64,000 nt of DNA, taken from the NCBI RefSeq assembly GCF_036320965.1, contig NC_092264.1, forward strand, positions 21,010,383 to 21,074,382. Direction: 5' to 3'. Source of the DNA: Panulirus ornatus. Its lineage: Eukaryota; Arthropoda; Malacostraca; Decapoda; Palinuridae. Made by a program: the position numbers and the translations under genes. The notes under the pieces are model-generated. The model was not told where the DNA came from. It did no database searches and saw only the letters and a program-made list of their open reading frames with translations. Shown here piece after piece: positions 21,933 to 33,852 of this stretch; the first letter of the stretch is position 1, and every line of letters begins with the position of its first letter.

Positions 21933-21957
21933 TTGTATTTTTAACTTTCTAAAAAAA

Positions 21958-23139
21958 ATGGGAAACAGAAGGAGTCACGTGGGGAGTGCTCATCCTCCTC
22001 GTAGACTCAGATTGGGTTGTCTAAATGTGTGTGGATGTAACCAAGATGTGAAAAAAGGAGAGATAGGTAGTATGTTTGAGGAAAGGAACCTGGATGTTTT
22101 GGCTCTGAGTGAAACGAAGCTCAAGGGTAAAGGGGAAGAGTGGTTTGGGAATGTCTTGGGAGTAAAGTCAGGGCTTACTGAGAGGACAAGAGCAAGGGAA
22201 GGAGTAGCAGTACTCCTGAAACAGGAGTTGTGGGAGTATGTGATAGAATGTAAGAAAGTAAATTCTCGATTAATATGGGTAAAACTGAAAGTAGATGGAG
22301 AGAGATGGGTGATTATTGGTGCATATGCACCTGGGCATGAGAAGAAAGATCATGAGAGGCAAGTGTTTTGGGAGCAGCTGAATGAGTGTGTTAGTGGTTT
22401 TGATGCACGAGACCGGGTTATAGTGATGGGTGATTTGAATGCAAAGGTGAGTAATGTGGCAGTTGAGGGAATAATTGGTATACATGGGGTGTTCAGAGTT
22501 GTAAATGGAAATGGTGAAGAGCTTGTAGATTCATGTGCTGAAAAAGGACTGGTGATTGGGAATACCTGGTTTAAAAAGCGAGATATACATAAGTATACAT
22601 ATGTAAGTAGGAGAGATGGCCAGAGAGCGTTATTGGATTACGTGTTAATTGACAGGCGCGCGAAAGAGAGACTTGTGGATGTTAATGTGCTGAGAGGTGC
22701 AACTGGAGGGATGTCTGATCATTATCTTGTGGAGGTGAAGGTGAAGATTTGTATGGGTTTTCAGAAAAGAAGAGTGAATGATGGGGTGAAGAGGGTGGTG
22801 AGAGTAAGTGAGCTTGGGAAGGAGACTTGTGTGAGGAAGTACCAGGAGAGACTGAGTACAGAATGGAAAAAGGTGAGAACAATGGAAGTAAGGGGAGTGG
22901 AGGAGGAATGGGATGTATTTAGGGAATCAGTGATGGAGTGCGCAAAAGATGCTTGTGGCATGAGAAGCATGGGAGGTGGGATGATTAGAAAGGGCAGTGA
23001 GTGGTGGGATGAAGAAGTAAGATTATTAGTGAAAGAGAAGAGAGAGGCATTGGACGATTTTTGCAGGGAAAAAATGCAATTGAGTGGGAGATGTATAAAA
23101 GAAAGAGACAGGAGGTCAAGAGAAAGGTGCAAGAGGTGA
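21958..23139 (+). pseudogene. LINE-A ORF, endonuclease half (best endonuclease in window)
   Basis: Starts at ATG 21958 (MGNRRSHVGSAH). The APE-type endonuclease occupies residues of about 17-270. The expected metal-binding and catalytic positions are visible: Asn in CLNVCG, Glu in LSETKL, Tyr in GAYAPG, Asp and Asn in MGDLNAKV, and Asp and His in MSDHY. The linker from about residue 270 is charged and helical. A deleted base in the LDDF segment (other copies: FGRFLQGKN) shifts the frame near 23050, so the RT is lost in this reading. This enzyme class nicks target DNA to prime reverse transcription. Confidence 0.85.
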
Positions 23140-25378
23140 TAAAGAGGGCAAATGAGAGTTGGGGTAGAGAGTATCATTAAATTTTAGGGAGAATAAAAAG
23201 ATGTTCTGGAAGGAGGTAAATAAAGTGCGTAAGACAAGGGAGCAAATGGGAACTTCAGTGAAGGGCGCAAATGGGGAGGTGATAACAAGTTGTGGTGATG
23301 AGAAAGGAGATGGAGTGAGTATTTTGAAGGTTTGTTAAATGTGTTTGATGATAGAGTGGCAGATATAGGGTGTTTTGGTCGAGGTGGTGTGCAAAGTGAG
23401 AGGGTTAGGAAAAATGATTTGGTAAACAGAGAAGAGGTAGTAAAAGCTTTGCGGAAGATGAAAGCCGGCAAGGCAGCAGGTTTGGATGGTATTGCAGTGG
23501 AATTTATTAAAAAAGGGGGTGACTGTATTGTCGACTGGTTGGTAAGGTTATTTAATGTATGTATGACTCACGGTGAGGTGCCTGAGGATTGGCGGAATGC
23601 TTGCATAGTGCCATTGTACAAAGGCAAAGGGGATAAGAGTGAGTGCTCAAATTACAGAGGTATAAGTTTGTTGAGTATTCCTGGTAAATTATATGGGAGG
23701 GTATTGATTGAGAGGGTGAAGGCATGTACAGAGTATCAGATTGGGGAAGGGCAGTGTGGTTTCAGAAGTGGTAGAGGATGTGAGGATCAGGTGTTTGCTT
23801 TGAAGAATGTATGTGAGAAATACTTAGAAAAGCAAATGGATTTGTATGTAGCACTTATGGATCTGGAGAAGGCATCTGATAGAGTTGATAGAGATGCTCT
23901 GTGGAAGGTATTAAGAATATATGGTGTGGGAGGCAAGTTGTCAGAAGCAGTGAAAAGTTTTTCTCGAGGATGTAAGGCATGTGTACGTGTAGGAAGAGAG
24001 GAAAGTGATTGGTTCTCAGTGAATGTAGGTTTGCGGCAGGGGTGTGTGTGATGTCTCCATGGTTGTTTAATTTGTTTATGGATGGGGTTGTTAGGGAGGT
24101 GACTGCAAGAGTTTTGGAAAGAGGTGCAAGTATGAAGTCTGTTGTGAATGAGAGAGCTTGGGAAGTGAGTCAGTTGTGGTTCGCTGATGATACAGCGCTG
24201 GTGGCTGATTCATGTGAGAAACTGCAGAAGCTGGTGACTGAGTTTGGTACAGTGTGTGAAAGAAGAAAGTTAAGAGTAAATGTGAATAAGAGCAAGGTTA
24301 TTAGGTACAGTAGGGCTGAGGGTCAAGTCAATTGGGAGGTAAGTTTGAATGGAGAAAAACTGGAGGAAGTAAAGTGTTTTAGATATCTGGGGGTGGATCT
24401 GGCAGCGGATGGAACCATGGAAGCGGAAGTGAATCATAGGGTGGGGGAGGGGGTGAAAATCCTGGGAGCCTTGAAGAATGTGTGGAAGTCGAGAACATTA
24501 TCTCGGAAAGCAAAAATGAGTATGTTTGAAGGAATAGTGGTTCCAACAATTTTGTATGGTTGCGAGGCGTGGGCTATGGATAGAGTTGTGCGCAGGAGGG
24601 TGGATGTGCTGGAAATGAGATGTTTGAGGACAATGTGAGGTGGTTTGAACGAGTAAGTAATGTAAGGGTAAGTGAGATGTGTGGAAATAAAAAGAGTGTG
24701 GTTGAGAGAGCAGAAGAGGGTGTTTTGAAATGGTTTGGGCACGGAAAGAATGAGTGAGGAAAGATTGACCAAGAGGATATATGTGTCGGAGGTGGAGGGA
24801 ACGAGGCAGAAGTGGGAGACCAAATTGGAGGTGGAAAGATGGAGTGAAAAAGATTTTGAGTGATCGGGGCCAGAACATGCAGGAGGGTGAAAGGCAGGCA
24901 AGGAATAGAGTGAATTGGATCGATGTGGTATACCGGGGTTGACATGCTGTCAGTGGATTGAATCAGGGCATGTGAAGCGTCTGGGGTAAACCATGGAAAG
25001 TTGTGTGGGGCCTGGATGTGGAAAGGGAGTTGTGGTTTCGGGCATTATTGTATGACAGCTAGAGACCGAGTGTGAACGAATGGGGCCTTTGTTGTCTTTT
25101 CCTAGCGCTACCTCGCACACATGAGGGGGGAGGGGGATGGTATTCCATGTGTGGCGAGGTGGCGATGGGAATGAATAAAGGCAGACAGCGTGAATTGTGT
25201 GCATGGGTATATATGTATGTGTCTGTGTGTGTATATATATGTGTACATTGAGATGTATAGGTATGTATATTTGAGTGTGTGGACGTGTATGTATATATAT
25301 GTGTTTGGGGGTGGGTTGGGCCATTTCCTTTGTCTGTTTCCTTGCGCTACCTCGTAAACGCGGGAGACAAAAAAAAAA

Positions 25379-25522
25379 GTAAAAATAAAAATTACGTTTG
25401 GTTGTATGTCTGCCAGTGCTAACAGCTGTGTGCTTACGATATTGGGTCAGATGATATTCCAGCATTGTGTACATCACAGCATCTCTCTCAGTACTCACTC
25501 TAGCTTACTATTTAGTGAGTGC
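25379..25522. other. Intronic spacer
   Basis: No recognised feature. Confidence 0.3.
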
Positions 25523-25667
25523 ACCTTTTTCAAGTGAATCTAACAAATTTTCATGCTGGATTAACCATTTTTGTATCAATCCCCAAAGAAAATGTACCTT
25601 ATTCAAGTGAATCTAACAAATTTTCATGCTGGATTAACCATTTTTGTATCAATCCCCAAAGAAAATG
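25523..25667. repeat. 73-bp tandem duplication before the Tigger ATG
   Basis: Two near-identical 73-bp units (25523-25595 and 25596-25668) differ at about two positions. The second runs straight into the transposase start, so it is probably a duplication of the transposon's 5' leader. Confidence 0.9.
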
Positions 25668-26150
25668 ATGAGCAAGAGGAAAAACACATTACATGTTGAC
25701 AGATCTGGCAAGAAGCTGAGGAAGATACTCCACTTGGAATTGAAAATGAAGGTAATCACCCAATATGAAGGAGGAAAAAAAGAATTTGATTGCACCTGAT
25801 CTACAGTTGTCCCATTCAATGGTCTCCACAATTTTAAAGGACAAAGATAAAATAAGTGAAACAAAGAAAGGTTTGGCAAGTATGAAGTCTACGGTAATAA
25901 CAAAGCAACAACAAGGACTCATCCACGAAATGGAAAAGTTGCTGGTGCTAAGGACTGAAGATCAATTCAAATATATGTACCACTAAGCTTAGTAACAATT
26001 CAGGTGAAGGCTAGAAGTCTTTCTGAGACTTTGAATGAGCGAGAGGGAGAGGATTACATTGAGGCCTTCACAGCAAGTCATGGTTGGTTCACAGGTGAAG
26101 CAGCAAAATCTGATGAAGGAGCTGCCGAAATGGAGAAAATTAAACCATAG
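25665..26150 (+). mobile_element. Tigger (pogo/TIGD1-like) transposase N-terminal fragment
   Basis: From ATG 25665: MMSKRKNTLHVDRSGKK, then a CENP-B-type HTH region (LELKMKVITQYEGG), a frameshift, LSHSMVSTILKDKDKI, MKSTVITKQQQGLIHEMEK and PLSLVTIQVKARSLSETL, then EDYIEAFTASHGWF. At that point about 15 residues are missing before TGEAAKSDEGAAE. This order matches the DNA-binding half of TIGD1/Tigger transposases (Tc1-mariner superfamily). The DDE catalytic half is absent. Two frameshifts and internal stops make it a pseudogene. Confidence 0.85.
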
Positions 26151-26596
26151 AATCTCTTTCATTTGTTTTTACAATAAACCACAGTTATTTAAAACAACTT
26201 CTATTCATTAAATTGTTAAATAAAAATGAGATACGACAGAACTTGCATGACATAAAAAATAAAAATGAAATATGAACTAAAGAATCTTACAAAAAAAAAT
26301 TTACTACAGCTGGTTAATAAAAAAAGAGAGATAATCATGACAGAAATTGAGTAGAATAAAACAAAGCTGCACAAGTATACAAATTCTACATGCCGTGCTG
26401 ACACATGCCAGACTTGTGTCCATTTCAAGATCTGACCAGTCAGTCAGAACAGAACTCAAATGATGAATGTCAGGGAATGGCTGAAGCTTATTCTCCCTAA
26501 CATCTTGTATCCTTCTCCACAGCTCATCTGCTTCCCTTCTTTTATAATTATCATTACCTTAACAAACTCCTACAATCAACAGCCAAGCCCAAAGGA
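26151..26596. other. AT-rich intronic sequence
   Basis: No recognised feature. It may contain the 3' remainder of the Tigger element. Confidence 0.3.
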
Positions 26597-26835
26597 TATT
26601 CCATGGTTCATCCTGATTGCTTTATATGAACATGCTCTACTCAATGACAGAGCATCAAACCCATAAATGCTATATATTGATCCAATTCATTCCATCACAT
26701 GTAATACATTCACACTCCATATTGTTCAAGCCCTGATACATTAAAGCCTTCTCCATTAAATCCTTCCATTTCCTAAGTTTCTCCCTCCCTCTTGCTCCTC
26801 CAATTCTGACAATGTCAATCTTAACTCATCTCCAA
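26597..26835 (-). mobile_element. Very old LINE-A-related 3' end
   Basis: The sequence aligns by eye with the 3'-UTR/ORF-end segment of LINE-A on the reverse strand, including CCATGGTT, GATCCAATTCATTCC, a GTTCAAGCCC region and CTCCATTAAATCCTTCC, but with many substitutions. It is older than the other copies. Confidence 0.55.
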
Positions 26836-26939
26836 AATTTTCACATTAGAACAAATGATTATGTGGATACCAGACTAAAAACTTTTATGGTAAATACATC
26901 AAACTGATCATATTCTAAAAAAAAGATAAATATATAGAT

Positions 26940-28903
26940 ATCTTTAAAAGGAAGATGAAAGCTGGCAAGGCAGCAGGTTTGGATGGAATTGTAGTGGTAT
27001 TTATTAAAAAAGGGGGTGACTGTATTGTTGACTGGTTGGTAAGGTTATTTAATGTATGTATGATTCATGGTGAGGTGCCTGAGGATTGGCGGAATGCTTG
27101 CACAGTGCCATTGTACAAAGGCAAAGGGGATAAGAGTGAGTGCTCAAATTACAGAGGTATAAGTTTGTTGAGTATTCCTGGGAAATTATATGGGAGGGTA
27201 TTGATTGAGAGGGTGAAGGCATGTACAGAGCATCAGATTGGGGAAGAGCATTGTGGTTTCAGAAGTGGTAGAGGATGTGTGGATCAGGTGTTTGCTTTGA
27301 AGAATGTATGAGAAAAATACTTAGAAAAGCAAATGGATTTGTATGTAGCATTTATGGATCTGGAGAAGGCATATGATAGAGTTGATAGAGATGCTCTGTG
27401 GAAGGAACTAAGAATATATGGTGTGGGAGGCAAGTTGTTAGAAGCAGTGAAAAGTTTTTCTCGAGGATGTAAGGCATGTGTACGTGTAGGAATAGAGGAA
27501 AGTGATTGGTTCTCAGTGAATGTAGGTTTGCGGCAGGGGTGTGTGATGTCTCCATGGTTGTTTAATTTGTTTATGGATGGGGTTGTTAGGGAAGTGAATG
27601 CAAGAGTTTTGGAAAGGGGCAAGTATGCAGTCTGTTGGGGATGAGAGAGCTTGGGAAGTGAGTCAGTTGTTGTTCGCTGATGATAAAGCACTGGTGGCTG
27701 ATTCATGTGAGAAACTGCGGAAGCTGGTGACTGAGTTTGGTAAAGTGTGTGAAAGAAGAAAGTTAAGAGTAAATGTGAATAAGAGCAAGGATATTAAGTA
27801 CAGTAGGGTTGAGGGTCAAGTCAATTGGGAGGTAAGTTTGAATGGAGAAAAACTGGAGGAAGTAAAGTGTTTTAGATATCTGCGAGTGGATCTGGCAGCG
27901 GATGGAACCATGGAAGTGGAAGTAAATCATAGGGTGGGGGAGGGGGCGAAAATCCTGGGAGCCTTGAAGAATGTGTGGAAGTCGAGAACATTATCTCCGA
28001 AAGCAAAAATGGCTATGTTTGAAGGAATAGTGGTTCCAACAATGTTGTATGGTTGCGAGGCATGGGCTATGGATAGAGTTGTGCGCAGGAGGGTGGATGT
28101 GCTAGAAATGAGATGTTTGAGGACAAGATGTGATGTGAGGTGGTTTGATCGAGTAAGTAATGTAAGGGTAAGAGAGATGTGCGGAAATAAAAAGAGCGTG
28201 GTTGAGAGAGCAGAAGAGGGTGTTTTGAAATGGTTTGGGCACATGGAGAGAATGAGATAGGAAAAATTGACCAAGAGGATATATGTGTCGGAGGTGGAGG
28301 GAACAAGGAGAAGTGGGAGACCAAACTGGAGGTGGAAAGATGGAGTGAAAAAGATTTTGAGTGATCGGGGCCTGAACATGCAGGAGGGTGAAAGGCGGGC
28401 AAGGAATAGAGTGAACTGGATCGCTGTGGTATACCGGGGTCGATGTGCTGTCAATGGATTGAATCAGGGCATGTGAAGCGTCTGGGGTAAACCATGGAAA
28501 GTTGTGTGGGGCCTGGATGTGGAAAGGGAGCTGTGGTTTCGGGCATTATTGCATGACAGCTGGAGACTGAGTGTGAGCAAATGGGGCCTTTGTTGTCTTT
28601 TCTTGGCGCTGCCTCGCGCACATGAGGGGGGAGGGGGATGTTATTCCATGTGTGGTGGGGTGGCGATGGGGGTGAGTAGGGGCAGACAGTGTGAATTGTG
28701 TGCATGTGTGTATATGTGCGTGTATATATGTGTGTACGTTGGGATGTGTGGGTGTGTATGTTTGCGTGCGTGGACGTGTGTGTGTGTGTGTGTGCATGTG
28801 TATAGGGGTGGGTTGGGCCATTTCTTTCGTCTGTTTCCTTGCGCTACCTCACAGGCGTGGGAGACAGCGACAAAGCAAATAAAAAAAAATAAATCTTTAA
28901 AAG
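26940..28903 (+). mobile_element. LINE-A copy with an 11-bp target-site duplication
   Basis: The element spans 26951-28892, flanked by ATCTTTAAAAG at 26940-26950 and 28893-28903. It is 5'-truncated at the KMKAGKAAGLDG region and has the long 3' UTR. The coding region is broken by a stop near 27308 (KNV*), a frameshift near 27615 and a stop at 28258. FADD reads FADDK. The right end lies 55 bp from the ZFR splice donor at 28958. Confidence 0.93.
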
Positions 28904-28934
28904 TAAAAAATAAATCTACTTAAGACTTTCACTA

Positions 28935-29712
<778 letters not shown>

Positions 29713-32700
29713 CAGTTTTGGGAGCAGCTGATTGAGTGTGTTAGTAGTTTTGATGCATGAGACCGGGTTATAGTGAAGGGTGATTTTGATGCAAAGGTGA
29801 GTAATGTGACAGTTGAGGGAATATTTGGTGTACATGGGGTGTTCAGTGTTGTAAATGGAAATGGTGAAGAGCTTGTAGATTTTTTTTTTTTTTTATACTT
29901 TGTCGCTGTCTCCCGCGTTTGCGAGGTAGCGCAAGGAAACAGACGAAAGAAATGGCCCAACCCCCCCCCCATACACATGTACATACACACGTCCACACAC
30001 GCAAATATACATACCTACACAGCTTTCCATGGTTTACCCCAGACGCTTCACATGCCTTGATTCAATCCACTGACAGCACGTCAAACCCTGTATACCACAT
30101 CGCTCCAATTCACTCTATTCCTTGCCCTCCTTTCACCCTCCTGCATGTTCAGGCCCCGATCACACAAAATCTTTTTCACTCCATCTTTCCACCTCCAATT
30201 TGGTCTCCCTCTTCTCCTCGTTCCCTCCACCTCCGACACATATATCCTCTTGGTCAATCTTTCCTCACTCATTCTCTCCATGTGCCCAAACCATTTCAAA
30301 ACACCCTCTTCTGCTCTCTCAACCACGCTCTTTTTATTTCCACACATCTCTCTTGTAGATGTATGTGCTGAAAAAGGACTGGTGATTGGGAATACCTGGT
30401 TTAAAAAGCGAGATATACATAAGTATACATATGTAAGTAGGAGAGATAGCCAGAGAGCGTTATTGGATTATGTGTTAATTGATAGGCACGCGAAAGAGAG
30501 ACTTGTGGATGTTAATGTGCTGAGAGGTGCAACTGGAGGGATGTCTGATTATTATCTTGTGGAGGCGAAGGTGAAGATTTGTAGAGGTTTTCAGAAGAGA
30601 GAATGTTGGGGTGAAGACAGTGGTGAGAGTAAGTGAGCCTGGGAAGGAGACCGTGTGTGAGGAAGTACCAGGAGAGACTGAGTACAGAATAGAAAAAGGT
30701 GAGAACAAAGGATGTAAGAGGAGTGGAGGAGGAATGGGATGTATTCAGGGAATCAGTGATGGATTGCACAAAAGATGCTTGTGGCATGAGAAACATGGGA
30801 GGTGGGCAGACTGGAAAGGGTAGTGAGTGCTGGGATGAAGAAGTAAGATTATTAGTGAAAGAGAAGAGAGAGGCATTTGGATGATTTTTGCAAGGAAAGA
30901 ATGCAAATGACTGGGAGATGTATAAAAGAGAGAGGCAGGAGGTCAAGAAAAAGATGCAAGAGGTGAAAAAGAGGGCAAATGAGAGTTGGGGTAAGAGAGT
31001 ATCATTAAATTTTAGGGAGAATAAAAAGATGTTTTGGAAGGAGGTAAATAAAGTGAGTAAGACAAGGGAACAAATGTGAACTTTAATGAAGGTGGCTAAT
31101 GGGGAAGTGATGACAAGTGGTGGTGATGTGAGAAGGAGATGGAATGAGTATTTTGAAGGGTCTGTTGAATGTGTTTGATGATAGTGTGGCAGATATAGGG
31201 TATTTTGGTCGAGTTGGTGTGCAAAGTGAGAGGGTTAGGGAGAATGATTTGGTAAACAGAGAAGAGGTAGTAAAAGCTTTGCGGAAGATGAAAGCCGGCA
31301 AGGCAGCAGGTTTGGATGGTATTGCAGTGGAATTTATTAAAAAAGGGGGTGACAGTATTGTTGACTGGTTGGTAAGGTTATTTAATGTATGTATGACTCA
31401 CTGTGAGGTGCCTGAGGATTGGCGGAATGCTTGCATAGTGCCATTGTACAAAGGCAAAGGGGATAAAAGTGAGTGCTCAAATTACAGAGGTAGCAGTTTG
31501 TTGAGTATTCCTGGGAAACTATATGGGAGGGAATTGATTGAGAGGGTGAAGGCATGTACAGAGCATCACATTGGGGAAGAGCAGTGTGGTTTCAGAAATG
31601 GTAGAGGATGTGTGGATCAGGTGTTAGCTTTGAAAAATGTATGTGAGAAATACTTAGAAAAGCTAATGGATTTGTATGTAACATTTATGGATCTGGAGAA
31701 GGTATATGACAGAGTTGATAGAGATGCTCTGTGGAAGGAATTAAGAATATATGGTGTGGGGGAAGTTTGTTAGAAGCAGTGAAAAGTTTTTCTCGAGGAT
31801 GTAAGGCATGTGTACGTGTAGGAAGAGAGGAAAGTGATTGGTTCTCAGTGAATGTTGGTTTGTGGCAGGGGTGTGTGATGTCTCCATGGTTGTTTAATTT
31901 GTTTATGGATGGGGTTGTTAGGGAGGTGAATGCAAGAGTTTTGGAAAGAAGGGCAAGTATGCAGTCTGTTGTGATGAGGGAGCTTGGGAAGTGAGTCAGT
32001 GTTGTTTGCTGATGATACAGTGCTGGTGGCTGATTCCAGTGAGAAACTGCAGAAGCTGGTGACTGAGTTTGGTAAAGTGTGTGAAAGAAGAAAACAGAGT
32101 AAATGTGAATAAGAGCAAGGTTATTACGTACAGTAGGTATGAGGGACAAGTCAACTGGGAGGTAAGTTTGAATGGAGAAAAACTGGAGGAAGTGAAGTGT
32201 TTTAGATATCTGGGAGTGGATTTGGCAGCAGATGGAACCATGGAAGTGGAAGTGAATCATAGAGTGGTGGAGGGTGAGTAAGTTCTGGGAGCATTTAAGA
32301 ATGTGTGGAAGTCGAGAGAGTCATCTTGGAAAGTGGTGTGAGGTGGTTTGATCGAGTAAGTAATGAAAGAGTAAGAGAGGTGTAGAAATGAAGAGAGTGT
32401 GGTTGAGAGAGCAGAAGAGGGTGTTTTGAAGTGATTTGGTCACACGGAGAGAATGAGTGAGGAAAGATTGACCAAGAGGATATATGTGTCAGAGGTGGAG
32501 GGAACGAGAAGTGGGAGACCAAATTGGAGGTGGAAAGATGGAGTGCAAAAGATTTTGAGTGATCGTGGCCTGAACATGCAGGAGGATGAAAGGCATGCTA
32601 GGAATAGAGTGAATTGGAACGATGTGGTATACTGGGGTTGACGTGCTGTCAGTGGATTGAAGCAGGGCATGTGAAGCGTCTGGGGGAAACCATGGAACGT

Positions 32701-33100
32701 TCTGTAGGGCCTGGATGTGGAAAGGGAGCTGTGGTTTCAGTGCATTATACATGACAGCTAGAGATGAAGCGTGAACGAATGTGGCCTTTGTTGTCTTTTC
32801 CTAGCCCTACTTCGCGCACATGCAGGGGGAGTAGGTTGTTACTTCATGTGTAGCAGGGTAGAAGTGGGAATGAATAAAGGAAGACAGTATGAATTATGTA
32901 CATGTGTATATATGTATATGTGTGTGTGTGTGTATGCATATGTATACGTTGAGATGTATAGGTATGGATATTTGCATGTGTGGACGTGTATGTATATACA
33001 TGTGTATGTGGGAGGGTTGGGCCATTCTTACGTCTGTTTCCTTGTGCTACCTCACTAACGCGGGAGGCAGCGACAAAGCAAAATAAATAAATAAATATAT
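29713..33100 (+). mobile_element. LINE-A copy (host of a nested insertion), long 3' UTR
   Basis: 5'-truncated within the endonuclease (FWEQLIECVSSFDA). The domain is interrupted at 29881-30351, then resumes at VCAEKGLVIGNTWFKKRD (30361). Many frameshifts lie across 30600-32400, and most of the YGCEAW segment is deleted near 32330. It has a long 3' UTR and an AATAAATAAATAAAT-type tail ending near 33100, directly against the orphan exon. Confidence 0.9.
29881..30351 (-). mobile_element. Short nested LINE-A insertion with a 9-bp TSD
   Basis: Poly(T) at its left end, terminal module, short 3' UTR and only the last ~88 codons of the ORF. It is flanked by CTTGTAGAT at 29872-29880 and 30352-30360. 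The uninterrupted sequence in other LINE-A copies has CTTGTAGAT once at this point in the endonuclease coding region, confirming the duplication. Confidence 0.95.
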
Positions 33101-33111
33101 ATATTATATAT

Positions 33112-33321
33112 AACAACCGCCTGGTGATCATCATTGGCGTCCCTCTGGGCATCTTTATCTTCGTGGTTGTAGGGGCCGTCATCTGCTGTTGCCAAGTGTG
33201 CAAAAAGAAAAGAGAGCCTGTGAAGAGGGAAGCCCCAGCCACACAGGATTACCTCTCTTACAGACATTTCTCCATCCCAGGAAACGACGCTAATTCCTAC
33301 GAAGGATATACGGCCTGTTAG
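33112..33321 (+). CDS. Orphan terminal exon: transmembrane segment plus cytoplasmic tail
   Basis: An open frame ending in TAG at 33319-33321 encodes a hydrophobic segment (LVIIIGVPLGIFIFVVVG then AVICCC), followed at once by CKKKREPVKRE and a tail with DYLSY, FSIPG and YEGYTAC. The Cys cluster at the membrane face followed by basic residues suggests a palmitoylated type I junction with a cytoplasmic C-terminus. Third codon positions are strongly G/C (for example CGC CTG GTG ATC ATC), unlike the surrounding repeats, so it looks like true coding DNA. No splice acceptor precedes it, because the LINE-A tail abuts the sequence directly. The protein was not recognised. It may be a truncated exon of a gene on the plus strand or a relocated fragment. 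Confidence 0.55.
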   Translation, partial: NNRLVIIIGVPLGIFIFVVVGAVICCCQVCKKKREPVKREAPATQDYLSYRHFSIPGNDANSYEGYTAC

Positions 33322-33352
33322 GAGGAAGCTGTGGATACATTCGTTGGTCAGA

Positions 33353-33499
33353 GTGTGTCAGAGAATTTTTACTGGCTTAGATGTACGGCATATGTTTTTT
33401 TGACTCAAATGTACATCATAGTATGTTTGCCAGTCAGATGTGCGTCAGAAAATGTTCACTGGTTCCGATGTGCGTCAGAGGTTGTTTAGTGACTCAGTT
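33353..33499 (+). repeat. Degenerate ~30-bp tandem repeat (about 5 units)
   Basis: Units begin at 33353, 33383, 33411, 33440 and 33470 and are 28-30 bp long, with the consensus GTGCGTCAGA-AATGTTTACTGG-TCAGAT. They start 31 bp after the stop of the orphan exon, so they would lie in its 3' UTR. Confidence 0.75.
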
Positions 33500-33605
33500 A
33501 AGCGCCACTGGACGTGTATAGTTCTTTAGCTAAAAAACGTGTCGAAGAACGGTTCAAATGATACTTCTATGTGTCTACGAATTTCTAAGGAATAAGAACC
33601 TAAAT

Positions 33606-33852
33606 ATCCCTGGGGATAGGGGAGAAAGAATACTTCCCACGTATTCCCTGTGTGTCGTAGAAGGGGACTAAAAGGGGAGGGAGCGGGGGCTGGAAATCCT
33701 CCCCTCTCATTTTTTTTTTTTTTTTTTGAATTTCCAAAAGAAGGAACAGAGAAGGGGGCCAGGTGAGGATATTCCCTCAAAGGCCCAGTCCTCTGTTCTT
33801 AACGCTACCTCGCTAACGCGGGAAATGGCAAATAGTTTGAAAGAAATAAAAA
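33606..33852 (+). mobile_element. S element (LINE-A-derived), copy 2
   Basis: Same head, internal poly(T) and tail as the copy at 8228-8466. It forms an inverted pair with 34123-34356 across a spacer of about 270 bp. Confidence 0.85.

Larger units (their letters stand above)
19742..25378 (+). mobile_element. Full-length LINE-A copy interrupted by a nested LINE-A
   Basis: The 5' UTR head is at 19742-19849. The element resumes at 21933 and runs to its truncated A-rich tail near 25378. The start ATG is at 21958. The endonuclease is well preserved, with LRLGCLNVCG, LALSETKL (catalytic Glu), VIIGAYAPG, VIVMGDLNAKV, LLDYVLID and MSDHYLVE. The frame breaks near 23085 and again before motif A, and a 2-bp insertion after the RQGCV motif (24045) shifts it again. 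The C-terminal block is broken near 24638. The 3' UTR is the long form. Confidence 0.9.

Noticed and set aside
33112..33321. Membrane-segment exon as part of the ZFR gene
   Set aside because: It lies on the opposite strand to the ZFR exons, and ZFR proteins are soluble nuclear proteins.
33353..33499. CRISPR array
   Set aside because: The units are contiguous and degenerate with no unique spacers, and the window is eukaryotic.
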